This document shows positions 1 through 10,879 of a stretch of DNA of 64,000 nucleotides, piece after piece. Source of the DNA: Augochlora pura (lineage: Eukaryota > Arthropoda > Insecta > Hymenoptera > Halictidae); contig NC_135775.1 of assembly GCF_028453695.1 (NCBI RefSeq), forward strand, positions 25,082,545 through 25,146,544. The letters run 5' to 3'. The notes beneath the pieces are model-generated. The model saw only the letters and a list, made by a program, of their open reading frames with translations, made no database searches and was not told the origin of the DNA. Every line of letters starts with the position of its first letter. Position 1 is the stretch's first letter. A program made the position numbers and the translations under genes.

Positions 1-452
1 AGACATCTCTCCGCTGCCGGGCGTTTAATAGAGGGTTTAGGAGGATGATTTGGTAATTTTTCATTAGTGATAGCGATTAAGATCGCCGGCTGACGAGTCC
101 CTCCGGCCCTTGGGCACCGTTCTGGTCAATTTGGTCTGAAAGCTAACCTACGTTTTCGATGCTGGATGAAACAGATGGGTCGCGATGACTAATTTAGGAC
201 TTCAGGTTTTACTATTGCAAGCGAAGACACGATCGGGAAACGGCGGTATTTCAAAGTTCGCTGCACAGTTTTTACGATATAATTATTCGATTTCATCGAA
301 TGTAAATTAATCGTTTATTATTCGCCGGTAACTGATACGGCGAATATCATAAAAAGATTGTGTTACGCGAATAATATGAAACGCGTTGCCCGAAAGTCCG
401 AATGAATACTGTGAAAAATGATACGGAATTGTAGTGAACGGTGTATAGAAAA

Positions 453-550
453 TATTATAAAAATCGAGCTAAACGATATTATTAAAGTCGAAATAAAATT
501 TCGAATATATGGTATATAATAATATAGTATATTATAAAAATCGAACTAAA
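453..550 (+). repeat. Pair of 21-bp direct repeats
   Basis: TATTATAAAAATCGARCTAA occurs at 453-473 and 530-550 with a single difference, separated by AT-rich DNA. Probably local duplication. No gene is seen around it. Confidence 0.6.
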
Positions 551-1936
551 TCATGAGAGAAATTTTACTATAATGAGACCAAATCGAGACCGCCTTATGT
601 AGGATAAAACTGCAGCAGATGCGAAACTGCGAGCAAATATTGAAGCGGAAGAATCGCGAAAAACTGCGGGGAAATATTGCGGGGAAACGTCGCCGTAGAT
701 ATCGCGTGGTAAACATAGCCGAGTAAATAACGCGACGGTGTCTCGTCGCCGGCGTGAAATGTGTAACGTCGAGTGTAGAACGCTGTTCAAGAATGCATGC
801 TAATCTGGCTGGTAGGATGAGAGGAGCATTTGATCTTGAATTTCGGGTTACCGGGTTCCGTAAACCCGCGTGTGCCGCTCGTGTTCACACGTGTGCGATG
901 TCACGTGTTTGATGTAGGTCAATGTCTTCGGCAACGGTCACCGTTCCAAACGTGTCGCCACAAATCAAATAACTGTGTACTTGCTCTCGCATGCGGCCAC
1001 CGACGTTTCACCGTGTCGGCCGCAGCGAGGAACGTTCCCGTGCAATTTCCAGGTGTTCCGTCGTCCCCACCCCCGTAATTAATCTCTCGCTTCGACATTT
1101 CTTTCGCAACCAAAACGATCGACTGCTTCATCGATCGCTTCAATTAATTTTATCAGAGTCGCGAGCTGCTGCTAAAAATCTAGTATAATACAAGGTAAAT
1201 CGTAAATAATTTATGACGATTGTTATTTCTTTTGAGATTGAATTTTTTTTTTTCTTTTGGATTCTTTTGGATAAATATTTATTCGGAATATTTTGAACAA
1301 TGTCTAACTCGATATTATAAACCATCCTTCACTCACAAAATTGTTTAAAACTAAAATCTCGGCTCGAGCTAAATCAAAATAATCAGGATCCTGAAATAGA
1401 TCGTTCTCTGGATCCACGAGGCGAAAGGATCGTCCGCCGGAAGCGACCAATCACCTTTTTCTGCGGAAGTTAATCGATGGAAATGTTGCATGCTATCCAA
1501 TTTCATTCGTCAAAATACCGTGGCACGTAGGTGTCGGCAGATCGGAAGAAGAGTTAATCGAAATCTTAATCAAACTCCCGCAATTGAAACAATCAGGTCA
1601 TCCGACCGCCCACGTCCTCCATCGTTTCGCTTTGAATAAACAAGCAGGGAGACGTATTTTTCGGAGACCATTTTATTTTCGCTGCCAATTCTCTCTATAT
1701 TAAATTAACAAAAAATTCTCATTGCGAATTAAATTTCATAATATTTCGAATACAGTAAATCAAAGAGCACTTATACCTAACAAACGAAGTATAGTTCGAC
1801 GGCTGAGAGTCCGCGACGCATCCACGGTCTAATCTCGCGATCCTGAAAATTCCGCGCGGCTTTCGGCGTCGGCCAGCCGAGAGGAGCAGCATCGTCAGCG
1901 TTCATTCCTCCGTTCTTTCTCGCGGCGGTTCGACGG

Positions 1937-2001
1937 AATAAATAGCGGCTGGTCGGGTCGATCGGCGGGCGAGTTTCGAGCCCCGGCGGCTCGTCCCGAG
2001 G
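1937..2001 (+). promoter_or_regulatory. Possible TATA-type promoter with a tiny first exon
   Basis: AATAAATA at 1937-1944 lies in an otherwise GC-rich block. It is followed about 55 bases later by CCCGAG|GTAAGAG, a good splice donor after 2000. A start site about 30 bases from the TATA-like word would give an exon of about 30 bases. All of this could be chance. Confidence 0.15.
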
Positions 2002-2429
2002 TAAGAGAGGAATATTAGTTACCCTTTCAGTCGTAAGCGAGCACCGTAAAATTATTCACCGTGTTATTCCTTCGCCTGGTGCTCCACGGCGGAGGGCCCC
2101 TGATACGGAAGTAAGGAAACTTATGAAAATCTATATAAGGAAAATTCTCAAGAGTGAGATCGTCGGCGGCGCGGCGCGGTGGGTCGGCCGGGCGGGCCGG
2201 AGGGGTGGGGTGGGTCGGTTGCCGAGCGCGTTCTCGAAAGGAAGGAAGAAGGTGAAAGGGAAGAGGGCGCGAAGAAGAAAGGGGCGGGGGTGGCTCGAGG
2301 AATAGGTAGGGAACTCGAATTCGTCCTTTGAGAGGCCGACAGCAGGCGCCAGCCGGAGGAAACAGAGTAAAATGTCCTGGAAACAACGAAGTCTTTCGCT
2401 ACCCCCCCGGCCCACCCCGCAGCTCCTAC

Positions 2430-2989
2430 CCTCTCTCACTCTCTCTCTCTCTCTCTCTCTAGCAGGTATGATGCCCCCTCGCCCCAAGAAGCTTACCCGC
2501 CCTATATTTTCCGTATCTGGAATAAGTGTGCAAGGGGCTTGCAAGACTGTGTGCTACGCCCCCTTCTTTAATTACGTTCAGCCGCCCCTCGCGGAGCAAC
2601 TACTTCTCTACGAGGTACCCCTCCCGGAGCGAGCCACCCTCGCGCAACCGGCTCGAACGCTCACCACCACCCACCCACCCTGGCCCTCCCGGCGCAACCC
2701 CCGGCTTCGTTTTATCTATTCATCCTCCCGGTGTCTTCTGTTTTTAGAGAAGAAAATTTTAATTGGAATTTCGCGAGCCCCGGTACCCACCCCCGCGACA
2801 CTGCTCCCCGGCCAAGTGTCTACCGTTCTGTCTTCTGTTCTTAGCGCCACCCCTCCCCGTCCCTCTTTCCTCTCTTCGCCTGTTCCTCTGCCCAGAACCA
2901 CCTCCGCCACCCTCTCTCTCTCTCTCTCTCTTTCTTTCACCGTCTATATCTCTTTCTCTTTCACTCTCTACATCTCTTTCTCTTCCACC

Positions 2990-3024
<35 letters not shown>

Positions 3025-3119
3025 CGTCTCGCTCCCTCCCTCCCTGTCTTTTGTGTGCCGTTTCCGCGAGGAACCAACCACCCCCACGACTTCCAACGGG
3101 ACCGATAATCCAATAGGCT

Positions 3120-3167
<48 letters not shown>

Positions 3168-3180
3168 CCCGTGAAACGAT
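2430..3180 (+). repeat. Long pyrimidine tract with several (CT)n arrays
   Basis: The plus strand is dominated by C and T. Clean (CT)n runs lie at 2441-2460, 2912-2931, 2991-3022 and 3123-3165, with CTTT and CCCT variants between them. The long frame 2372-3193 is Ser/Leu/Pro monotony created by the tract. Such tracts can bind GAGA-type factors in insects and can adopt triplex structures; whether that happens here is unknown. Confidence 0.85.
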
Positions 3181-3580
3181 GGATGATAGATGAATATTAA
3201 ACGGAGCCTGCTTCGGATGGATGACTCGCTGGGTCAAGGCGAACCCCAACCCTCCCCCTCGCGGAAATTCAACGCGGGAATTGTTGCCGCTTCTTCGGTC
3301 GCGGTTGAAAATGTTCGGATGCTGCGCGCCGTGGTGGGGAGATGCGTGCGAATGTTGGTAAGTGGATTCGGGAGTATAGCGCGGAAGATAGCGAAGAGGA
3401 AAATCGTGTAAGTTCCGCGGACGGAGCGGGGAAAGCGTAGATAGTGATGCAGAGGGATGTCTTTTCTTCGAAGGGCCTTTGGTAATATTTTTAGGAACGA
3501 GTTTTACGATTTTTGGCGTGAAAGTTGGATCTTAATTATTTAACGTGAAAATCAGTCGAGTAGGTATTTCATTGTTTCGA

Positions 3581-3840
3581 TACTTTGCTATTTTATTTTT
3601 TTAGAAGAAGAATTTTGTGAGTGTATTAATTACAGTCAACTTGCTTTGGGATTTTAATATTTAAGAAGATTCATTTATATTGTTGTATATCATGCAATAA
3701 TTATACCCAACTTGCTTTGGGATTTTAATACTCGAGAAAACGATTTTTTTCTGATTGTACGTTGTACAATATATTAACATACTTTGCTATTTTACTATTG
3801 GAAAGAACAATCTTTTCCGATTTTACACTAACATTTTACC
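3581..3840 (+). repeat. Degenerate tandem repeat with a 60-71-bp unit, four copies
   Basis: Copies start at 3581 (TACTTTGCTATTTTA), 3641 and 3712 (TTGCTTTGGGATTTTAATA in both) and 3780 (TACTTTGCTATTTTA). Copies 2 and 3 are alike and copies 1 and 4 are alike, so the array has an A-B-B-A layout. Each continues with an AGAA/GAAA-rich tail and a spacer rich in TTTT and TATA words. Noncoding. Confidence 0.6.
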
Positions 3841-6800
3841 CTAATTAGCGCCCGTAAATTTATGCAGGGCTGAACAGTGACAGCCAAAATTTGTTAAATC
3901 ATGGAACATTCATCCCATCGAACAGTCCGTAAAATAGCATGAATACATAAAATTCCGGGGTCTGGCGCGCGCGAAGGGGTTGAAGATCGCAGCCCCTTGG
4001 AGTCAGTCGGCCTTGGATCTCTGTGGATCTCTCCGCGCCACGTTCCATGGGAACGCCGCCGAGGGAAAAATCTGTTGGCTGTCCGGAAGGGTTCCTCCGA
4101 TGCGTCGCAATTAGAGGTGCTTTTCTTGGAACGTCGATTATCTTCGCGAAAGGGGATTCGAGGGTGGCTAAGGTACAAGGGGTTGGATTACTTTCTTACT
4201 AATTGCAAAATCGATAAGACCGTTGGAGCTGGCCGAAGAAGATGGCAGACGCGCAAGAACCGATCCGCCGAAAAAAATCCACGCCGGGAAAACGCTGCTC
4301 TAGGTGGTTAATTAAAAAACGCGGGGGAGGTGTTCGACGCGTCGTCGCGCCGTATTTGTGACAGTCGACGAGACGCGTACGGGGGTGTCGGTGTGTGTGT
4401 GTGTGTGTTGGTGCGTCCGTTGGCGCAAAGCGGTCTCTGTTTGCTCTCGAAATAAAGGTCGGTTGATTACCCTGGGTTTCGGCTCGGCTGCCTTCCCGGG
4501 ACCTGCTCCCAACACGTGTTTCTTACGATTTCGCTGGACAGTCTCGTCCGCCCTTCCTTGGATCCTTGATCTTCTGGATTCGCGACGATTTTTCGCATTA
4601 ATGTCGATTCACGTGTTTGGTCAAGGGTCTTCTATGTCTCGTGAAATTCCATATTGTAAAATTCCACGTGAATTTTTCTCGATATTAAAATTAGATTTTT
4701 GGTGATATATTCATTCTAGTCAGCGTCATCACTGTAGCTAAATTCTAGATTTTATATTTTTGTTTCGACTTTTATTATACATGTTATCTTATTTTCGTGT
4801 TGCAGTTCATTAAGACCATGTTTCGTGGGTCAAGAAAACCTAGCCCTTTACTTAGACCAGTCATTTGGTTGTAACAGTTTTATATTTCCGTAATATTATC
4901 ATTAAGCAATACTGATTTTATCTATTTTATTTATTTTATTTATCGCGAAAGTTATCCGATATTTAAAAAATTATAATAGATAGCAAATTATGATAACCGA
5001 TTCGCAGGCTATCTGTAGGGGTTGAAAGTCAATTCATAGTCTACCGGTAAGATATTAATTATATATTAAATACACAAAATAATCTCAAGACTTTTATCAT
5101 TAAATCTCGCGCAGTATTTTCTGACACCGATAATTAAAAATAAAATATACGGAATCAGGATTCTTCGAAGCTGCCACGAAAATATCGTTCATTAAAGATC
5201 GCGAATCTGCTTAGAAACGGTCGAGCATCGTCGAGGCAAAAAGAGGGAAGCGCACGGCTGCTGTCGAGGGTGGAAAAGTGGCCAATGGAATCGGCAGCCA
5301 ATCTCGCGACTTCTTCGATCGTGGAAGTGGAAGCCGGTCGGTTCCAAGAGCAAGAGAACCGCGACAGCAGAGAAAATAGCCAGCTCTGAAAACATTTCCG
5401 GCCGATTGAAACGCGCAGATTGGTCCAGCGGCGGGAAAGAACAGGGCGGGGATCGCGGAGCGGAGAGCGGACGAGGGGAGAGGGTGAGATCGACGTCGGG
5501 GGCGGAATGGGAAAGGAAGACGAAGAGAGAGAAGCGGCGGGAAAGGAGTCGGAGATAGAACCGCTCGATTGAGTCCACTGAAGCAGTTTGTGTCTGCGGT
5601 CCACCGAAATTGATCCGGCAACACCGCGGCAACTGTCTCCAACACTCTCCAGCCCTACGCCCACGCTCTCTCCTCTCCTTTCCAGTCCCTCTCTCTCTTT
5701 CTCTCTAGCTTCTTCCATTTCTCTCCCGTCTCCTCTCTTTCGCTCTCTCCGTCCTTCCATCCCCCTTTCTCCCTTGCCGCCGCCATCGGTAACCGCCACC
5801 ACATCCTCCCGTTCTCGTTCGGCCGCGCGGACACCTGTGGTACGTCCTCGAGGATCTTGACCCTTTGCGGCGATTTTATCTTGGATCTACGGCCGATAGA
5901 TCATCGATTCGCCTGGCCATCGGTCTGGCCGACTACGAAGAATCACTTAAGGACCCATGGGTTATAGACGTTGCTGCCTGTTCCACCCCTTTCTCGATCT
6001 TCTGTGATCTTTTGAACGTCGTCTCAGCCATGTCATGTAATTGTTCTCGTTTAATTATACTCATTTGGTAGGGACGTTTTTGGGGTTTTTAATGTGGTAG
6101 CAGTGTTATTTAGTGCCACGTTTGCCTCTCGATTTTTAGAATTTTTTGGGGAGCCAATTTCATCCCCTATTTCTTATGATCATTATTGGTCGAATTAAAT
6201 TTGGAATTTCACTCTTTTATCTATGAATTTTTTAGGTTTGAATTTTTTGGGTTTGAATTCTTATAATTTTTTGAAGACTTTATATCAATAACACTGCTTA
6301 TTTCGAGCAGTATTTTCCATCACTTTTACCAAAGCATAGCTCGTAGTAAATTATATCTAATTATTACTTCTGATTTATTCAAACCTCGAAATCACAAGGT
6401 ACCCTTAACCACGAGCCCTCACCAAATCAATGAAAAGCATTCCTACATCCATATCACCCTCTCAACTCTGCAATATCACACTCTGCAACTTATTACATCT
6501 TCTAATTCTTGGAAGAAGAATCCTTGAACTTGCTAGAAGACATTACACGTCTAATAAATTTCGCATCGCCATTCGTTCAGAATCGCCAATCCTCTAAAAT
6601 CTTTTAAACCTGATAAAAATTAAAAAATATCGAACGATTCCCTGAGCCCTAATTCCAGGAGCTCCAGGCAAGCACGGTCGCTAAGGGTAGAAAAGTGTTC
6701 GATCGTCTTCGAGAGGGTCAACGATTGCTCGGCTATAGCAAGCGTAGCCCCGGCTTCGTTCCCGGAGGAGGAAGTTTCGCGCTGAAGCCGTTGAAATATC

Positions 6801-6925
6801 AAACACAGGGGAAAAGGAAAGAAGAAGTGGCGGAGGGTGGCGGTAAGAATAAGAAGATGTGGGAAGAGGGGGTTGGAGGGTGCTGGTTTCCTAAAGGTCG
6901 AGTTTCCGAGTGCAGGAACGAGAAG

Positions 6926-7076
6926 AAAGAGAGAGAGAGAGAGAGGAAGCATCGAGGGGCGAGCACGGTAATAGAGAGCAGGGGTGAGAGAGTAAGAGAG
7001 CAGAGAGAAAGAGAGAGAGAGAGAGAGCGAGAGAAATAGAGAGTGAGAGAGAGAGAGAGAAGAAAGAGAGAAGGGG
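6926..7076 (-). repeat. (GA)n arrays in a GC-rich block
   Basis: GA runs at 6928-6945 and 6984-7076 are interrupted by AAAG and TAAG. They lie inside the purine-rich section of the GC block 6660-7640. Confidence 0.85.
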
Positions 7077-7332
7077 TGGAGAGCTCGGCGAGGCAAGACG
7101 GATGGAGGTCGTAGGACCTAGCCCCGGAGGAGATGGAGGAGACGAAAGGAGAGGTCGTAGGAGGAGGAGAGGGTCGGGGCGGTGGGTAGGAGAGAAATAA
7201 AGATGGCCGCTCGTGCCTCCGGGGCCGAGCCACCCACCAGAGCCACCTTGCTCCTCACGGTAATAAAAGGAAAAAGGGGAGAAAACTGAGGAGCAGAGCT
7301 GAAGGTGGTAGGTCGGCCTGTGGGGGTGCCGC

Positions 7333-7355
7333 GAACGAACGAACGAACGAACGAG
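7333..7355 (+). repeat. (GAAC)n microsatellite
   Basis: Five to six copies of GAAC in a row, inside the GC block 6660-7640. Confidence 0.85.
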
Positions 7356-7930
7356 CTTGCGACCGACGGGGGGGCATCCGCGGGGGAAACAGTTCTTATT
7401 GATTCAGAGGAGCCACCCTCACGGAGGAGCAAAAGCCTGGTGGACCCGCTCCTGGACTTCTCTCCTTCTCGGTCTTCCCTCTTCGTCCCAGCGCCAGCCT
7501 GTGCCTTTTACGAACGAGGGCTCGCGATCTCCGTCACTTGCGCTCGACCTGCTCCTGCTCCACCCGAAACGCCTTCGACCAGGCATGTTTTACAGCCCCT
7601 TCGACTTGCTCCTAACCCCTTCCTTCCACTCTCCCTCCTACTTTTTTCATTCAATCACGTACGACGTTTCCACATCGCCCACGAGACGTTCAATCTTTAT
7701 TTTAAAACTTATTTTCAATTTTATTTCTTCTTTGTTGACTTTATTATTTTTTCCTATTTACAACTCATCCATAAAAATTATCATCTATTTCTCTCTTTTA
7801 TTGTCTCTTCATTTATATTTATTATTTTTATTACAACTATCTCGGGTCTTTTTTATTATAGATTTACTTTTCCCGTTTCTCTTTCTGCTGTACGTATATT
7901 TTTTGAAATAAATTTTCGAACGTCTTCTTA

Positions 7931-7960
7931 AATATATACAGGGTCCTCCCTGCATATATT
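7931..7960. other. Hairpin, 13-bp stem with 4-base loop
   Basis: AATATATACAGGG, TCCT, CCCTGCATATATT: 12 of 13 stem positions pair. It marks the border between an AT-rich T-rich stretch and the next GC block, and may be the collapsed remnant of a MITE. Confidence 0.5.
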
Positions 7961-8403
7961 ATTACTATTATAAAAATTTATTTATTCCGCAGCAATTTAT
8001 GAACGACGGAAAAAGTGGCAAACATTGAAATCCCACCGTTCCCGTGACGATCGCAGACGAAGCTGCGGCGAACGTCGAAAGAGACTTCCTTCCGTCGTCG
8101 TCGTCGCGGGGTTTAAAGTAGCGCCGGAAAATATCGCGGCGGCTTTAGGTGCACGTTGGCGCGGAGAAATTTCGCAGTCCACTTTGCCTGTTACCCGGGG
8201 GCCAAAGTGGGATACGATATACGGGGGCTTTTTAAGCGGACTCGTTTTATATTTGACGAGGCATCAGCGGCGGGTAAACGCGCCGCGCGGCGCGCACCTG
8301 CCGACAGGAGTCGTGTGTCGGGTTAGCGTAAACAACCTGGCCCCTTCGACACAGCCGCCGCCGCCGCCCCCGCGCGCGACCCCTCGGCCAACCCCCGGTC
8401 CTC

Positions 8404-8432
8404 GGGAAAAAGTGGTTTCAACCACTTTTCCC
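8404..8432. other. Tight hairpin, 13-bp stem with 2-base loop
   Basis: GGGAAAAAGTGGTT, then TC, then AACCACTTTTCCC. The arms pair throughout except for one extra A on the left. Located in the GC block 8000-8880 between proline-like CCG-rich DNA and AACTCTCGG. No terminator or microRNA context is apparent. Confidence 0.6.
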
Positions 8433-9950
8433 TCTCCGTAAACTCTCGGGGGGCACAGCACTTACCGGCCAGCAGCCAGAAAGTCCGAGTCAATTTGACC
8501 GCCTCCTCCTTCTCCTCTTCCTCCTCCACCTCCTCCGCCGCCTGCACACGGTTAACGCAAACTCCGCCGGGGGTCGGGCATAGAGGATGATACACACGGG
8601 TGTAAACCCAAGGGGGGGTGGCGGGGTGGACAGAGTCGAATAAAAAAAGAAAGAGGGGCGAAAGGCCGAGCCACGGCAATTACGCGGTCGTTTCAATCCC
8701 GGAGACCTCACGAAAAACTTTGCCGGCCACGGCTGCCCTTTAATAACCGGAGCAAACTTCGCTCGCCACACCCCCCGAGTGCTTCTCCGGTAGGGGGTTG
8801 TTACTTTTTAATCACGGGTAAATATTGACCGGTGGCCCAGATTCTTTGAGACTCGCTGGGACTTTAAACGGGGATCGCAAGCGCGAGAGAAGAGACTGGA
8901 TTTTCTGGCGAGCCGGGGGTGGTTTTTGCGAGCCACCAGGCCAACGAATTATTTGAATAATTCTTTTCCAGACTAGGTTGGTAATTTGTCGTTTTTGATC
9001 ATTGCTTACACGTTTGCTCGATTTATGAGAGGGGTGTAATTTTTGATTAAGCGCTGATGTTGCCAGTTCTGCTTTAACCCTTGGACGACGAATCATTTTT
9101 ACAAGTGGACTATTGACTGTGTTTAAAAAAATTCTGAGACTTGGTTAGTTAGTATTTTGTAGATATTTCTTAGTATTTTTGCTTTCATGATTTATTGTAA
9201 CATGATTTATTTTATTTCATTGCCAGAAATAGAGTAATTAATTCAACGATTTAAATGCTGAAAGAGAAGATTCGAAAAGCAGTAGAATAATCATTTTCTT
9301 ATTTTTACACTTTAGGAATATATACGACGAAGCTCATTATTGCGACCACGTAAAATAATTGACAGAATTTTAAGGAAAAGTGTCAAGGTACAATTAAAAA
9401 TTGAATAATCATTATCTTCCATCAGAATATGCTGAACGAGTCAATAAATTCCTAAAAAAACAAAGTCTCATCTTCTTTCCTACAAAACCAAAATTAATTC
9501 CTTAAAACGACTAGTCTAAACTATTGCGTCAAAGATACCTAGCCTATCACCACCTAACAAATTTTGCAACTGCAAAGAGTCCAAAGATAAAAACGAACGA
9601 AATAATTTTTAAAAAGCGTGATTCGTGGCAAAGAATATCAGAGCGAAAAAATTGATTCGGCGCGAGCCCGGAGCGTGTCGAAGCGAGTGTGGAGGACGTC
9701 GGGGGTGGCCTCGGGCGGTTGCTCCGGGGCGGTCCGATCCGCAAATTTTCCGGGAGTTTTTCCGGTGGCGGTTCGGCGGGGAAAGCCGACTTCGCGGTTA
9801 GACGCGGCGGCTATTAGCGCACAAAGGCGCGGGCGCGGGCACAATGCGAAACGAGAAAACGATGAACGGAAGCGGGAGGAGCCGTGTAAGCGGCGCGGAA
9901 AGAGCGGAAGAAAGGAGAGCCGCGCGTAGCTAGGACGGCGAGGAGGGCTG

Positions 9951-9981
9951 CACAGTGGTCCGGATTGGCGCAAGGTGTGCC
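9951..9981 (+). repeat. Left terminal inverted repeat of the Transib-like element
   Basis: Begins CACAGTGGTCCGGATTGG and ends GGTGTGCC. It is preceded by the target duplication GGCTG at 9946-9950. The first seven bases are identical to the consensus heptamer of vertebrate recombination signal sequences, as expected for Transib ends. Beyond base 31 the two ends of the element diverge. Confidence 0.85.
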
Positions 9982-10164
9982 GTGGCCCTATAACTTGTCA
10001 TTCGTAAGAGATATAAACGCGAAATTTAAATTGATCAATGAAATAATGACAGGTTATGGATTAATTAAGGAAAAATACATTAATTTCATTAGTTATTATC
10101 ATTATTATTATTATTGTTATTAATATTCTAATTATAATTACAACTATTAATATTATATTTCTTA

Positions 10165-10674
10165 TTATTTCATTATTAAATCTAACGCCTCTGGATCTAA
10201 TTCCTTATTCTTTTTAGTACACGATTTGATTCGAATGGTGGACATGTACGGATCTGATGTTAAAAGGAGACGATATAGTATATCTCTATTTGTTTCAATC
10301 CTAGAATTTTTTCGGGTGTTTCGTGTTCTAATTTGTTTAAAATCTTTGTAAACAAGTACAGTGGATAAGTGTGGTTGTGGTGCAGCACTTGTCGATGCAA
10401 ATTCGTGTAACACTGAACTTGGATATATAACGTCTTGTTTTAGCCAAATCTTATTTCTTTGTAAAAATCGTTTTTCTATGTAGTTAGAAGAACGCCATCT
10501 TTCTTTTAATTTGAATGCATATATCCTCAAACAAACTTTTAACATTTCAATGTCTATGGTAGGGTTCTGGACTTTTTTAATTATTTCCTCATAGAGATAT
10601 GAATAATCATTCATATCCCTCTTGTTGTTCCGTAACATAACAAATAAATCTTTATTTGTCCGGAAACCTTCCAT
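10165..10674 (-). CDS. 169-aa basic protein of unknown function encoded inside the Transib-like element
   Basis: An intact ATG-to-stop ORF on the minus strand. An in-frame TAA directly before the ATG fixes the start. The protein is rich in Lys, Arg and Asn, with no signal peptide or membrane segment. A central stretch (about residues 50-80) has an aromatic pattern W60, F70, W77 within a basic helix-like segment (ERWRSSNYIEKRF, then NKIWLK). A second conserved-looking segment is RDILYRLLLTSDPYMS at residues 130-145. There are no visible RAG1-like catalytic Asp/Asp/Glu motifs and no zinc-finger Cys/His pairs. The ORF is AT-rich like the rest of the element and is the only non-repetitive ATG-initiated frame of this length that looks protein-like. 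Hypotheses: a surviving N-terminal part of a Transib transposase (the W...F...WL pattern vaguely recalls that region, from memory only), a captured host gene, or a truncated protein that binds the ends and represses movement. I do not recognise a family with confidence. Confidence 0.62.
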   Translation of the reverse strand: MEGFRTNKDLFVMLRNNKRDMNDYSYLYEEIIKKVQNPTIDIEMLKVCLRIYAFKLKERWRSSNYIEKRFLQRNKIWLKQDVIYPSSVLHEFASTSAAPQPHLSTVLVYKDFKQIRTRNTRKNSRIETNRDILYRLLLTSDPYMSTIRIKSCTKKNKELDPEALDLIMK

Positions 10675-10691
10675 TTATATTAAATAAATAT

Positions 10692-10768
10692 CTAAATAGG
10701 AAAGAAAGACATTTCATGTACTGAATCGTTATATATTGTAATATATCTTTAAGAGTCTGCATACTTAC
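10692..10768 (-). other. Predicted 77-bp intron in the 5' leader of the 169-aa ORF
   Basis: On the minus strand a strong donor TTTG|GTAAGTATG (exon ends at 10769) is followed 77 bases later by a pyrimidine-rich acceptor TTTCTTTCCTATTTAG ending at 10692. The downstream exon starts 17 bases before the ATG at 10674. The length is typical of short insect introns. No reading frame in the upstream exon joins the ORF, because TAA precedes the ATG, so the upstream exon would be untranslated. RNA evidence is needed to confirm it. Taken with the intact ORF, it suggests the element was, or still is, transcribed and spliced. Confidence 0.45.
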
Positions 10769-10879
10769 CAAATAGAAGCAAAACGAAATCCTATATCGAC
10801 GTACCACAACAAACTTTAAATATAGCTTAAACTCTATATCAGGATAAATAATAATAAATACGAGTAAAATAAAAAACAC

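Larger units (their letters stand above)
1..3580. other. Noncoding: AT-rich start, then GC block and pyrimidine tract
   Basis: 1-830 and 1190-1800 are AT-rich with no supported gene. 830-1190 is a small CpG-dense patch. 1830-2420 is a GC block with CGGCGGCGCGGCG-type words. 2430-3180 is the CT tract. 3180-3470 is mixed. Frames in the GC parts overlap on both strands and show no protein-like signal. Confidence 0.6.
3841..9945. other. Noncoding: alternating GC blocks and AT spacers
   Basis: GC blocks at about 3950-4560, 5160-5960, 6660-7640, 8000-8880 and 9640-9945 alternate with AT-rich spacers at 4680-5160, 6060-6660, 7640-8000 and 8900-9600. A (GT)n run lies at 4390-4408. 5640-5780 is pyrimidine-rich. 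Frames of up to 215 codons in the blocks are compositional. No RNA gene is seen. Confidence 0.6.

Noticed and set aside
1539..1556. AGATCGGAAGA, the start of a common sequencing adapter
   Set aside because: Only 11 bases match; the following bases (AGAGTTAATC) do not continue the adapter, so this is chance.
2372..3193. 273-codon Ser/Leu/Pro-rich frame
   Set aside because: Runs through the CT tract; low complexity in every frame.
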